Made by a program: the position numbers and the translations under genes. This document shows, one piece after another, positions 8,480 through 17,489 of a stretch of 64,000 bases of DNA. The notes beneath the pieces are model-generated. The model did no database searches, was not told the origin of the DNA, and saw nothing but the letters and a program-made list of their open reading frames with translations. Source of the DNA: Pseudomonas sp. GM74 (GTDB lineage: Bacteria > Pseudomonadota > Gammaproteobacteria > Pseudomonadales > Pseudomonadaceae); NCBI RefSeq assembly GCF_000282455.1, contig NZ_AKJG01000163.1, forward strand, positions 1 to 64,000. The letters run 5' to 3'. How positions within the stretch are numbered: the first letter of the stretch is position 1; every line of letters starts with the position of its first letter.

Positions 8480-9280
8480 TCACGGCCAAGGTCGATCGTT
8501 CTGCCACAGACGACGCAGGCTATCGAGTCGGTCCTGTTGAGTCCCGCCTGGCAACGGTTGCACGGGAACGGCATCGGGATATTGCAAACGTAGCCATATC
8601 CAGCCATCGAGCACCGGGCGCTCGCTGAAACCTAGCGCCAGCCCTTCCTGCACATGGGTCCACAGGCGGGGGAAATCGACACCAGTGGATCGGTTCCAGC
8701 GCCAGGCATGCTGTTCCAGCAGGCAGGTTTGCAATTTTCCCTGCTGCCCGGCGCTGAGGCTTTCCTCGACGGCCAACGGGCTGACCCCCAACCCCGGATT
8801 GGACAAGCGCTGCCAGCCCTCACACCCCATCGCTCGGTCGGCCCAACTGCCGCCGAACCAGCGTAACTGGTGGATGGGCCCTAGCCAGCGACTCAGTTCA
8901 ACGGCATCGCAGGCATCGAAGAAATAACTGGCCGTGGTTGGGTTGTAGTAACTCAAAAGGGCCCGGTGCAGGCCAAGCGTGACCGTGAGCATGCGCCGCA
9001 AATGCGCCAGCAATGACGCAGCGCCGGCCTCGCTGACCATCAGCAATCCGGGCCAGCGTTGTCCGTCGACGATGCATAAATCGGCCAGTGCCGGGCAGGT
9101 GCGCAGATCGACCAGGACCGGCCCCTGTTCATGCAGCGCGTGCCACTCCGTACCTTCGAACAGCCCGAACCATCGGGCCTGGGCAAACATCTGCCGAAGT
9201 GTGATACCCGCCTGTGGCGCCCCCGGCACATCCAGCAACAGCCACTGCGGGGATGCCTCGGGCGTGCGTGTGGCGATCAT
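8480..9280 (-). CDS. DUF4123 type VI secretion adaptor
   Basis: A 266-residue protein of the DUF4123 family, the adaptors that load effectors onto VgrG spikes. Matching features are WLLLDVPGAP at the N-terminus, WFGLFEGTEWHALHEQGPVLVDL, the central RRMLTVTLGLHRALLSYYNP and YFFDACD segments, and LGPIHQLRW. The chosen start, ATG 9280, overlaps the VgrG stop as ATGA; a longer frame would overlap vgrG by 130 bases. Normally an effector gene follows, but here the gene runs into the convergent MATE gene, so its cargo is either encoded elsewhere or lost. Confidence 0.85.
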   Translation of the reverse strand: MIATRTPEASPQWLLLDVPGAPQAGITLRQMFAQARWFGLFEGTEWHALHEQGPVLVDLRTCPALADLCIVDGQRWPGLLMVSEAGAASLLAHLRRMLTVTLGLHRALLSYYNPTTASYFFDACDAVELSRWLGPIHQLRWFGGSWADRAMGCEGWQRLSNPGLGVSPLAVEESLSAGQQGKLQTCLLEQHAWRWNRSTGVDFPRLWTHVQEGLALGFSERPVLDGWIWLRLQYPDAVPVQPLPGGTQQDRLDSLRRLWQNDRPWP

Positions 9281-10584
9281 GCTCCAGAGCTCTGGCCAAG
9301 CTGCGTCGCCAGACGACAGGTGCACAAAGCCTGTGCGCAATGGTTGAAGCTGCCGCCACCGGGCAGCAGGCACAACATCAGCAATGGCTCCCCCGAGCGC
9401 AACCATTGCTCCAGGCCCTCTTCATGGGCGCAGGTGGGCTGGGGCGTCTCCTCGATCGTTGCCGGTGCGTGCAGCACCCCGGTTATCTGCGGTTGATCGG
9501 GATCGCCCTCGACAAAACTCACGACCAGTTCAGTCCCTTCCCGTAATGACGAGAAGGCCGAGGCCTGCAACTGCCTGGCCAGGGGCAGCCAGCAATGACT
9601 GGGCGTCGCCCCTTCGCCCTGATAAAGCCAGTCGAATTGCACCGGTACCGGCCTTGTCGGGTCGGGGCCTGGCTCATCGACCTCGACCACCCACGCCCGT
9701 TGCGGGCCATGCATCCTTGGTTTGACCGTCGCACCGGGCGGCTCGATGGATGCCGGCCAGCGCAGGGCACGGGCCTGATTGTGGTAAGGCGTCGTCGCAT
9801 CCTGGCGGCCCCAATGCTCAACGCGGGTCAGCAGCCAGAGCCGATTGCAATCGGCAACCGGATGACCTGACAGCGGCATCAGCCGACCGCTGCGCATAGT
9901 CGCCAGGTCCGTCCGGCATTCGGCGCACTGCACCGCTGTCCCACCGCTGCGCTGACGTTCGAAATGCCGCACCGCCGGCCGATCGCCCTCGCTTCTCAAT
10001 ACCGCAGGTTCGCCGGTTGGAAAATGCCGCCGGTTATCCCCAAACACCACACAGTGCCCGCGGGCCCGGTGTTCGAAGTGGTAGTGAAGCCCTTCCCGGG
10101 CGCACAGTCGCTGGAGAAACTGCAGGTCTGACTCTCGATATTGCGTGCAAAAATCCCGGGGCGGGTATTCGCCGCTTAGCTCCAGACGTCGATCCCTGCC
10201 GGTAATGCCGTGCTCCTTGAGCACCTGGTCGAGGATTTGCGGCACTGAACGGGCGCTGAAGATTCGTTGGCTGAAGCGCTGGGCCAGGCAAGCTATTTTC
10301 GGCCCCAGGCGCACGTGGCAGAGTCGGGGTCCCGCAACATGGTCGCGCTGGACGAGTTCATGCAATTGTCCGTGCACGTGGTTTGCGGCTGGTCCGAAAT
10401 GCAACGATGCCGGGCGGTACAGCAAACTGGCCAGGTCAAGCACCGGGTCTTCGATCAGCAGTTCCAGGTCGAACACGAACGGCTCGCTGATGGCTTCTCT
10501 GCCGGTAAAGGCCAGGACCTCTAAGGAGTCGGGCAGACCTGCTACATCCAGACGAAATGAAGGTTCGCTGACTGGATTGAACAT
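9277..10584 (-). CDS. vgrG: Short VgrG-type T6SS spike protein
   Basis: A 435-residue VgrG. The gp27-like part is clear (LDLASLLYRPASLHF, PQILDQVLKEHGI, FCTQYRESDLQFLQRLCAREGLHYHFEH). The gp5 OB-fold follows (RPVPVQFDWLYQGEGATPSHCWLPLA, SSLREGTELVVSFVEGDPDQPQITGVLH). Typical VgrGs exceed 600 residues. This one seems to lack roughly 50 residues between the two domains (after HFERQRSGG) and has no long beta-needle or C-terminal effector extension. It is a lone spike gene with its adaptor and no T6SS structural genes in the window. Whether it still assembles is uncertain. Confidence 0.82.
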   Translation of the reverse strand: MFNPVSEPSFRLDVAGLPDSLEVLAFTGREAISEPFVFDLELLIEDPVLDLASLLYRPASLHFGPAANHVHGQLHELVQRDHVAGPRLCHVRLGPKIACLAQRFSQRIFSARSVPQILDQVLKEHGITGRDRRLELSGEYPPRDFCTQYRESDLQFLQRLCAREGLHYHFEHRARGHCVVFGDNRRHFPTGEPAVLRSEGDRPAVRHFERQRSGGTAVQCAECRTDLATMRSGRLMPLSGHPVADCNRLWLLTRVEHWGRQDATTPYHNQARALRWPASIEPPGATVKPRMHGPQRAWVVEVDEPGPDPTRPVPVQFDWLYQGEGATPSHCWLPLARQLQASAFSSLREGTELVVSFVEGDPDQPQITGVLHAPATIEETPQPTCAHEEGLEQWLRSGEPLLMLCLLPGGGSFNHCAQALCTCRLATQLGQSSGA

Positions 10585-10757
10585 CGGCGTTTCTCTACAG
10601 GAGGGGCGGCCGGGGATTCTCGCTGAGAGACATGGCCGAGTAGAGTGCCGAACAACAAATTAGGAAATAACCTACGCGAAAAGAAGACCAAATGCGTTGG
10701 GTTGTCGAAGATGCAGGAAATTTCGCCTGGAACAGGAGAATTGCCGCACCAGGTCAT

Positions 10758-10790
10758 CTGAAATTTCCTCAGCGAAAGGAAAAATTTCAG
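10758..10790 (-). terminator. Hairpin after speA
   Basis: CTGAAATTTCC (10758-10768) pairs with GGAAAAATTTCAG (10778-10790), a stable imperfect stem lying 27 bases downstream of the speA stop. There is no long T-run on the minus strand, so termination is likely but not certain. Confidence 0.5.
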
Positions 10791-10816
10791 ACAACCTGAT
10801 GAGCGTGACGCTTACC

Positions 10817-12730
10817 TCAGGAAGACAGGTAAGACGAACGGGTCAGCCCCAGACGCAAGGCATCGAGGAACTGCGTGCGCTCGCTGGCGCTGATGCGGGC
10901 ACTGGCGCACTTGTCGCGGTAGTGGGTCATCAGTTCTTCCGGCGACAAGTGTACATAGCGCAGCATGTCTTCGATGGTGTCGTGGGTTTCGATACCGGCG
11001 TGGTACACGCTGCCGTCGGCGTTCTGGTAGATGTTCACCGAGTCGGTGTCACCGAACAGGTTGTGCATGTCGCCGAGAATTTCCTGGTAGGCACCGACCA
11101 GGAACACACCGAGCAAGTAGTCCTCACCTTCTTTCAGCGCGTGTACCGGCAAACTGGTCTCGATGCTCTGCTCGTCGACGTACTGGTTGATCTTGCCGTC
11201 GGAGTCACAGGTCAGGTCTTGCAGTACCGCACGACGCAGCGGCTCTTCGTCGAGACGGTGCAGCGGGATGATCGGCAGGACCTGGTCGATGGCCCAGGTG
11301 TCCGGCAGGCTCTGGAACACCGAAAAGTTGCAGATGTACTTGTCGGCCAGCTTGTCGTTGAGTTCGTCCAGCACCTGACGGTGGGAACGCTGGCGTGCCT
11401 TCAACGAGTTGTGCAGGCGACGGCACACGGCGAAGTAGCATTGTTCGGCAAGGGCTTTCTCGGCCAGGGTCAGCTTGCCGTCGGCGTACTGGGAGGCAAC
11501 ATCGCTCATGTAGTGCGTGGCGCGCCAGTATGTTTCGGTAACCATCTCGATGTCGGTCGGACCCAACAGGTCCACCAGCCACTGCACGGTTTCCGGCAGC
11601 GCTTCCTTGTTCTCGATCTGCGGCACGTCGTCGTTGTGTTTCTCGACGTCGGTCACCTGGATCACCAGCATGGCGTGGTGCGCGGTCAGGGAACGGCCGC
11701 TTTCGGAGAAGATGTTCGGGTGCGGCAGGCTCTGCGCATCGCAGAATTCCTTGAGCATCCCGACCACGACACCGGCGTAGTCGTCCATGTCGTAGTTGAT
11801 CGAACTGGCGTTACGCGAGTGCGTGCCGTCGTAGTCCACGCCCAGACCACCGCCAACGTCGATGTGGTCCACCGGCAGTCCGAGGTTGCGCAACTCTCCG
11901 TAATAACGGATCGCTTCCTTGAAACCGTGCTGGTAGTCCGCCAGGTTGGCGATCTGCGAACCCATGTGGAAGTGCAGCAGGCGAATGCCCTGGTCCAGGC
12001 CGGCCGCGCGGAAACGCTCGACCACCGACAGCAGTTGCGCCGCCGACAGGCCGAACTTGGATTTCTCGCCGCCGGTGTCGGCCCATTTGCTCGACGCCAG
12101 GGACGACAGGCGCACTCGCAGGCCGACCTGTGGCTTGACCTTGAGCGAGTTGGCTTCTTCGATCACCAGGCCGACTTCGGATTCTTTCTCGATCACGATG
12201 AACACGTTGTGGCCGAGCTTCTGGCCCATCAGCGCCAGGCGAATGAATTCGCGGTCCTTGTAGCCGTTGCAGACGATGGTGCCGCCCTTCGGCGCCAGTG
12301 CCAGCACCGCCAGCAACTCAGGCTTGGAGCCGGCTTCCAGGCCGATGGAAACGTTCTGGGTGGCGATGATGTTCTCGATCACCGCTTCCTGCTGGTTGAC
12401 CTTGATCGGGTACAGCGCTGTGTACTTGCTCTGGTATTCCAGACGCTCGATGTTGGCGTCGAACGCACCGGTCAGCTGACGCACGCGGTCTTGCAGGATG
12501 TCCGGGAAACGGACCAGCAATGGCAAGGACAGGCCGCTTTTGCGCAGCTGGTCGACTTGCTCGAACAGGTCGATAGGCGAGCTGCTCGGACCGTTCGGAC
12601 GAACTTCGACGCGACCGGCGTCATTGATCGCGAAATACCCGGCCCCCCAATGGCGAATCCCGTAAACACTGCGGCTGTCCGCAACTGTCCATTGGCTGCC
12701 ATCGTCTTTGCGTGTGCGTCGTACGGACAT
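10817..12730 (-). CDS. speA: Biosynthetic arginine decarboxylase SpeA
   Basis: A 637-residue PLP-dependent decarboxylase of the alanine-racemase-fold type, full length for SpeA. It converts arginine to agmatine, the first step of a route to putrescine and spermidine. Seen in sequence: the PLP lysine region YTALYPIKVNQQ, the FHMGSQI and DVGGGLGVDYDGT motifs, SESGRSLTAHHAM, and the C-terminal CDSDGKI motif that contributes the active-site cysteine. The start MSVRRTRKDDGSQWTVADS matches the family. It is monocistronic, with the SUI1-like gene upstream after a 219-base gap. Confidence 0.96.
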   Translation of the reverse strand: MSVRRTRKDDGSQWTVADSRSVYGIRHWGAGYFAINDAGRVEVRPNGPSSSPIDLFEQVDQLRKSGLSLPLLVRFPDILQDRVRQLTGAFDANIERLEYQSKYTALYPIKVNQQEAVIENIIATQNVSIGLEAGSKPELLAVLALAPKGGTIVCNGYKDREFIRLALMGQKLGHNVFIVIEKESEVGLVIEEANSLKVKPQVGLRVRLSSLASSKWADTGGEKSKFGLSAAQLLSVVERFRAAGLDQGIRLLHFHMGSQIANLADYQHGFKEAIRYYGELRNLGLPVDHIDVGGGLGVDYDGTHSRNASSINYDMDDYAGVVVGMLKEFCDAQSLPHPNIFSESGRSLTAHHAMLVIQVTDVEKHNDDVPQIENKEALPETVQWLVDLLGPTDIEMVTETYWRATHYMSDVASQYADGKLTLAEKALAEQCYFAVCRRLHNSLKARQRSHRQVLDELNDKLADKYICNFSVFQSLPDTWAIDQVLPIIPLHRLDEEPLRRAVLQDLTCDSDGKINQYVDEQSIETSLPVHALKEGEDYLLGVFLVGAYQEILGDMHNLFGDTDSVNIYQNADGSVYHAGIETHDTIEDMLRYVHLSPEELMTHYRDKCASARISASERTQFLDALRLGLTRSSYLSS

Positions 12731-12867
12731 CGAAGTCCCCTATAAAGAAGTCATAGTGCGTCGCCTGGGTTCAGGCCGGCGCAGTCTAAAGAATGAAAAT
12801 GACGGTTCGTCAACGAGGCAATAGACCCCGCCGACCGCAGTGAGTTTAGATACCGGTCATGAACAGG

Positions 12868-12945
12868 CTCTGTGAAAACCATGTAGACGATGCCGGACCT
12901 GAATGTCATCAGGACCGGATCAAGCCGAGGGTGGTTTTCACAGAG
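12868..12945. terminator. Long nested inverted repeat between the SUI1 gene and speA
   Basis: CTCTGTGAAAACCA (12868-12881) is repeated inverted at 12932-12945, with a second inner pair CCGGACCTGA / TCAGGACCGG (one mismatch). It sits immediately after the SUI1-like gene stop. It may end that transcript or be a small repeat element; there is no clear T-run. Confidence 0.45.
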
Positions 12946-12949
12946 GCTG

Positions 12950-13321
12950 CTAGCCGCCGGACTTCTTCGCTTTGAAACCGAGCTTGATCAGTTCTGCCAA
13001 GAGTAGCTCGACATGATCGCCCTGGATTTCGATGACTCCGTCTTTCAGCGCCCCACCGGTACCGCAACGTTTCTTCAACGTCGTGGCCAGGTCCTTGAGC
13101 GCGTCTTCAGCCAACGGCACGCCGGTGATGGTGGTCACCGTCTTGCCGCCACGGCCCTTGCTTTCGCGACGCACGCGAGCGATGCCGTCGCCGGCCGGGA
13201 TAACGGTCTGTTTGCAGATGCAGGCGTCCACCGGTTTACTGCATTCCGGGCAATGACGACCTGCGTCGGTGGAAAATACCAGGCCGCCCAAGGCGGCGAA
13301 GGATGCGGCTTTTTTGGCCAC
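12950..13321 (-). CDS. SUI1/eIF1-like translation factor (YciH type)
   Basis: A 123-residue protein of the bacterial SUI1 family. The N-terminal part has a CPEC...CICK cysteine pair (CPECSKPVDACICK) and the C-terminal part is the SUI1 fold with GRGGKTVTTITGVPL and KKRCGTGGALKDGVIEIQGDH. Such proteins influence start-codon selection in vitro; the bacterial role is not well defined. The chosen start is GTG at 13321 (VAKKAASFAALGG), preceded by GAGGATTGCCG; an upstream frame extension has no homology. Confidence 0.88.
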   Translation of the reverse strand: MAKKAASFAALGGLVFSTDAGRHCPECSKPVDACICKQTVIPAGDGIARVRRESKGRGGKTVTTITGVPLAEDALKDLATTLKKRCGTGGALKDGVIEIQGDHVELLLAELIKLGFKAKKSGG

Positions 13322-13463
13322 CGGCAATCCTCTTCGGAGGACAAAGACTGGTCGCAGCACTTGGGAAGGCTATCGACCGCGAAGCCCCACTCAGGCAGGG
13401 GCAGCGCTACTGAAACGGTACAACATTGCTGAAACGCAATGGCTCACGAACGATGACGTCTTC

Positions 13464-13563
13464 TGTAGGAGCGAGCCCGCTCGCGATGGACGTCAACGAT
13501 AATGCGCGGCATCAGGCAGCATGCGTCGCCTTTGCGTTTTTCGCGAGCAAGCTCGCTCCTACA
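13464..13563. repeat. REPIN variant (GTAGGAGCGAGC type)
   Basis: TGTAGGAGCGAGCCCGCTCG at 13464 and its inverted counterpart ending GCTCGCTCCTACA at 13563, about 50 bases apart. This subfamily differs from the dominant one by GTAGGAGCGAG in place of GTGGGAGCGGG. Confidence 0.8.
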
Positions 13564-13651
13564 AAAACAACCAGCAATACCGGTTCAGTTTGAAAAGGTC
13601 GCGCAGTGTAACGGCAAAAACGCCGATTGCTAAGAGCCAATCGGCGCCAAT

Positions 13652-14209
13652 TTATAGCTGTTTTGCGACGTCGATCCCGCGTGAGCGCAAATAGCGCTTC
13701 AACGCGGCTAGAGAGTCCGGGCAATAAGGCTTTTGCTCGATTTCCAGCATGACCTGATCGATGGGGATAAAGCGCGCTTCGAGCACCTCTTCCGGTTGCA
13801 GGATCAACGGGCCGTCCCACACTGCCGAGAACGCCGAACACCACAGACGATTGCCGGTGTCCTCGAAGAAAAAATGGTCGTGGGCGGTCAGCTCCACGCC
13901 ACTCACTCCCAGTTCCTCTTCCAGTTCCCTGGCCGCCGATTCGGCGTAGGTTTCACTGGCGAGCACCATGCCCCCCGCCGCCACGTCCCAGTAACCGGGA
14001 TAGATTGCCTTGCTCAGGGTACGCCGGTGCACGCACAGCTCGCCAGCGGAGTTGAACAACATAATGTAGGTGCCGCGCCCGATCAGCCCGCGCTCGCGCA
14101 AATCGGAACGGACCAGGGCGCCGAGCAGGTTGTCCTGCTCGTCGACCCAGGCGATCTGTTCGGCATCGGAAGCCGCACGGTGCGCAGCCTCCCTGGTGTT
14201 ATCAACCAT
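13652..14209 (-). CDS. Nudix hydrolase
   Basis: A 185-residue Nudix enzyme. The Nudix box runs from GGMVLASETYAES to AARELEEELGV and fits GX5EX7REUXEEXGU exactly. N-terminal WVDEQDNLLGALVRSDLRERGLIGRG and TYIMLFNSAGELCVHRR resemble the IPP-isomerase-like/YfcD subfamily, whose substrates are poorly known. The gene sits 3 bases downstream of the DUF2333 gene and is probably in the same transcript. The substrate cannot be stated. Confidence 0.88.
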   Translation of the reverse strand: MVDNTREAAHRAASDAEQIAWVDEQDNLLGALVRSDLRERGLIGRGTYIMLFNSAGELCVHRRTLSKAIYPGYWDVAAGGMVLASETYAESAARELEEELGVSGVELTAHDHFFFEDTGNRLWCSAFSAVWDGPLILQPEEVLEARFIPIDQVMLEIEQKPYCPDSLAALKRYLRSRGIDVAKQL

Positions 14210-14212
14210 GAC

Positions 14213-15280
14213 TCAGCCCTGATTGAGCAATTGACGCAAATCGATCACTGCCGCGTTGGCCCGGGAAATGTAGTTGGCCATGACCAGCGAGTGGTTGGCT
14301 AATACGCCGAAGCCACTGCCGTTGAGGATCATCGGGCTCCACACCGGCTCCTGCGACGCTTCCAGCTCACGAATGATCTGACGCACGCTGACCGTGGCGT
14401 TCTTCTTGGCCAGCACATCGGCGAAGTCGACTTCAATGGCACGTAGCAGGTGCGACAGAGCCCAGGCCTGGCCGCGAGCTTCGTAGAACACATTGTCGAT
14501 CTGCAGCCATGGGGTTTCGACGATTTCTTCATCAACCTGCGGCGCCACACCAGGTGCCACGACTTCGGTTTTCAATGCTGTATTGAGCTTGACCCGGCCC
14601 ACACTGGCCGACAGCCGTTGCGACAGCGAGCCCAGGCGGGTGCCGACGTCACCCAGCCAGTTGTTCAGGTTGTCGGCGCGGGCATAGAACAACGCACTCT
14701 TCTGGTTCGGATCGGACAGGCGCGCCTGATAGCGGCTCAGGGAATTGATGCCTTCCTGGTACTCGGACTCACTGGATGGCAGCACCCAGCTCTTGTTGTC
14801 GAAGTTGAAACGCGGCTCGGCCTTGGCCAGGTCGGCGTCTTCGGCGGACTGCGACTGCGAACGGGCGAAGTCTTTACGCATTGCCCGGCTCAGGTCGCGG
14901 ACCTGCACCAGCACGCCATATTCCCAGCTCGGCATGTTGTCCATCCACAGGCCTGGCGGGAACCGGTCGTTGGAAATATAGCCGCCCGGCTTGGTCAGCA
15001 AGGTGCCGGCGACGGTCTTGAGGGTTTCCACCGTGGTGTAGCCGACGACCATCTGCTTGCCTTCTTTCTCGGCCGCCAGTTGCGCGGTTTGCTGGACCGG
15101 GAACAGTGCCGGCTCCTGGCTCCAGTACCAGCCCAGGACACTCGCCACCAACAGGTAGATGCCCAGCAGAGTGGCCAGCGCCCGGCTGAACAACAGACCG
15201 CCCAGGTAACTGCGGGTCTCCGACTTCGGTTCAGCGGCACGTTCAGGCGCACTGTCTGTGCGGTTCTTCCAGTCCAGCAT
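14213..15280 (-). CDS. DUF2333 inner-membrane protein
   Basis: A 355-residue DUF2333 family protein. It has one membrane helix near residues 31-52 (FSRALATLLGIYLLVASVLGWYW), with the remainder predicted periplasmic and helical. Conserved segments seen are PGGYISNDRFPPGLWMDNMPSWEYGVLVQVRDLSRAMRKDFARSQ, a series of D/E-rich helices, and QIIRELEASQEPVWSPMILNGSGFG near the end. Function is unknown. It precedes the Nudix gene on the same strand and is the first gene of that pair. Confidence 0.88.
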   Translation of the reverse strand: MLDWKNRTDSAPERAAEPKSETRSYLGGLLFSRALATLLGIYLLVASVLGWYWSQEPALFPVQQTAQLAAEKEGKQMVVGYTTVETLKTVAGTLLTKPGGYISNDRFPPGLWMDNMPSWEYGVLVQVRDLSRAMRKDFARSQSQSAEDADLAKAEPRFNFDNKSWVLPSSESEYQEGINSLSRYQARLSDPNQKSALFYARADNLNNWLGDVGTRLGSLSQRLSASVGRVKLNTALKTEVVAPGVAPQVDEEIVETPWLQIDNVFYEARGQAWALSHLLRAIEVDFADVLAKKNATVSVRQIIRELEASQEPVWSPMILNGSGFGVLANHSLVMANYISRANAAVIDLRQLLNQG

Positions 15281-15766
15281 GGCGATATCCTTTCAAGCTC
15301 TTGAGTTCAACGGTTCGACCGCAACCATACAACAACGTGCCTTGGACCGGCACCCGCCATCGCACCGATGCGCAAAATTACCGGGCTTGCAGATCAAAAG
15401 AACGCCTGTGCACCCGACGATGCCGCAGCCATCGAAATCCCCCCTAATGGTTTGGATTGCCACGCCAAGGGAATCCCTGACCCTCGAAAACCCAAAAAAC
15501 CGAGCCGGTCAGTACTGACAAAAAAATCGTGAATGGCCGGCTGTCAGTCATTCGCTCATTCCCACCCCCGCCCGCCAAGTGCCCTGATTCAAGCACTTCG
15601 CCCCCCGCAAGGCGCGACCAGAAAGGCTCGAATGAGACCGTTCAGTCACAAACTGAATGAAGTCACATTGCAGATTATTGACGTACAGCACTCATGTAAT
15701 GGAAAAGCAGTGCTAGCATAGAGCCACCACTCGACCTCAGTGTTCACCCTAACTAGTAGTCAGGAT
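15281..15766. other. Intergenic region between divergent DUF2333 and gcbA genes
   Basis: 486 bases holding both promoters. A small perfect palindrome TTCAGT-CACAA-ACTGAA lies near 15643-15659, and a TGCTAGCATAG stretch near 15710-15721 could be an extended -10 for gcbA. No REP element, RNA gene or convincing small ORF was seen. Confidence 0.4.
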
Positions 15767-17437
15767 ATGACCGAGCCAGAAGACCCCAGCCGCGAGCGCC
15801 TCAAGCACCACTTTGCCCAGCGGGTAATTCATCAGGCTCGTCAGATTCTTGAGATATGGCAGCGCCTGCAACGCAGTGAGTGGTCCACCGCCGACCTTTC
15901 GGAACTGAGCGAGGCCAATCTGCGCCTGCTGCGTTTCGCCGAGCGTTTCGAACAACCGGAACACACGCAACTGGCACGCCACATCGGTCAGTCCCTGGAG
16001 GCGGTCGATGCCAATCGCGGACGCCTGAGCAGCGGCCTGATCACCGACCTCAATCGCTTGATGCAGCGCCTGTCACGCACCGGCCTGCGCCATGGCGACC
16101 AACTCGATCAAACCTTCCTGCCGCCGCTGCGCAAGCCCATCTACCTGATGCTGCAGGATCACGACCGAGCCGAGCGCCTGGCCAAGCAACTGGAGTTCTT
16201 CGGCCTCAGCGCCCAGTCCCTGGACAGCGTAGATGCGTTTCGCTCATCGATGGTCGAGCGCCTGCCGGCGGCGATTGTCATGGACGTGGATTTCAGTGGC
16301 GCCGGCGTCGGCCTGAAACTGGCCGCCGAAGCCCAGGAAGGCCTCGATCATCAGCTGCCGCTGCTGTTCTTCAGCCTGCACGAAACCGACACCCCTACCC
16401 GCCTGGCCGCCGTGCGTGCCGGTGGCCAGGAGTTCCTCACCGGCACCCTCGAAGCGTCGAGCCTGCTGGAGAAGATCGAAGTCCTGACCTGCGTCGCCCA
16501 GTACGAGCCTTATAAAGTGCTGATCATCGACGACTCCCGCGCCCAGGCCTTGCACACCGAGCGCCTGCTCAACAGCGCCGGGATCGTCACCCGGACCTTG
16601 ATCGAGCCGATCCAGGCCATGGCCGAACTGGCGGATTTCCAGCCGGACCTGATCATCCTTGACATGTACATGCCAGCCTGCACCGGTACGGAACTGGCCA
16701 AGGTCATTCGCCATAACGACCGCTATGTCAGCGTGCCGATCATTTACCTGTCGGCCGAAGACGACCTGGACAAGCAACTCGACGCCATGAGCGAAGGTGG
16801 CGATGACTTCCTGACCAAACCGATCAAGCCCCGGCACCTGATCACCACCGTGCGCAACCGCGCGGCGCGGGCACGCAACCTCAAGGCACGGATGGTCCGC
16901 GACAGCCTCACCGGCCTGTACAACCACACGCACATCCTGCAATTGCTCGAAGACTGCTCGTTCCGCGCCCGCCGCGAGAACAAGCCGCTGAGCTTTGCCA
17001 TGCTCGACATCGACCACTTCAAACGGGTCAACGACAGCCACGGCCACCCCATGGGCGACCGGGTGATCAAGAGCCTGGCGCTGTTTCTCAAGCAACGCCT
17101 GCGCAAATCCGACTTCATCGGCCGCTACGGTGGCGAAGAATTCGCCATCGTCATGCCGGACACCGATATCGAAGCGGCCTACAACGTGCTCGATGAAATC
17201 CGTCAGCGCTTTGCCGAAATTCACTACCCTGCACAACCCGAGGATCTGTGGTGCACCTTCAGCGCCGGAGTGGTTGAGCTTTGCGAAAGCTCCGACAGCC
17301 TGATGATGGCCAGCCAGGCGGACGAAGCGCTGTATCGCGCCAAACACAGCGGACGCAATCGCGTCCAGGCCGCGCGGACGTCAAAGCAAAGTGCCACTTT
17401 TTTATCGGAATCGACCGATACGGTCATAACCCTGTAA
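15767..17437 (+). CDS. gcbA: Diguanylate cyclase GcbA (two receiver domains plus GGDEF)
   Basis: A 556-residue protein. An N-terminal helical region is followed by a divergent receiver domain (about 125-240), a canonical receiver (VLIIDDSRAQ, LIILDMYMPACTG, FLTKPIKP) and a GGDEF domain (DSLTGLYNHTHILQLL, DIDHFKRVNDSHGH). The catalytic motif is GRYGGEEF and the allosteric I-site RKSD lies just upstream, so it should make cyclic-di-GMP from two GTP and be feedback-inhibited. The domain order and position before ctpL match GcbA, which promotes surface attachment in P. fluorescens and affects dispersal in P. aeruginosa. The start MTEPED at 15767 follows GTCAGGAT; an upstream TTG/GTG-type start is less likely. 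Confidence 0.9.
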   Translation: MTEPEDPSRERLKHHFAQRVIHQARQILEIWQRLQRSEWSTADLSELSEANLRLLRFAERFEQPEHTQLARHIGQSLEAVDANRGRLSSGLITDLNRLMQRLSRTGLRHGDQLDQTFLPPLRKPIYLMLQDHDRAERLAKQLEFFGLSAQSLDSVDAFRSSMVERLPAAIVMDVDFSGAGVGLKLAAEAQEGLDHQLPLLFFSLHETDTPTRLAAVRAGGQEFLTGTLEASSLLEKIEVLTCVAQYEPYKVLIIDDSRAQALHTERLLNSAGIVTRTLIEPIQAMAELADFQPDLIILDMYMPACTGTELAKVIRHNDRYVSVPIIYLSAEDDLDKQLDAMSEGGDDFLTKPIKPRHLITTVRNRAARARNLKARMVRDSLTGLYNHTHILQLLEDCSFRARRENKPLSFAMLDIDHFKRVNDSHGHPMGDRVIKSLALFLKQRLRKSDFIGRYGGEEFAIVMPDTDIEAAYNVLDEIRQRFAEIHYPAQPEDLWCTFSAGVVELCESSDSLMMASQADEALYRAKHSGRNRVQAARTSKQSATFLSESTDTVITL

Positions 17438-17489
17438 CAGAAACGCAATAACTTCAGGCACTTACCATTTCTGCCGTTGGTAGTCCGTG

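Noticed and set aside
10697..12745. 682-codon plus-strand frame opposite speA
   Set aside because: speA on the minus strand is complete and conserved; the opposing frame is a codon-bias artefact.
15535..15560. Pho-box-like CTGTCAGTCATTCGCTCAT upstream of gcbA/ctpL
   Set aside because: Only a partial match to two CTGTCAT repeats, wrong second half, and far from ctpL.
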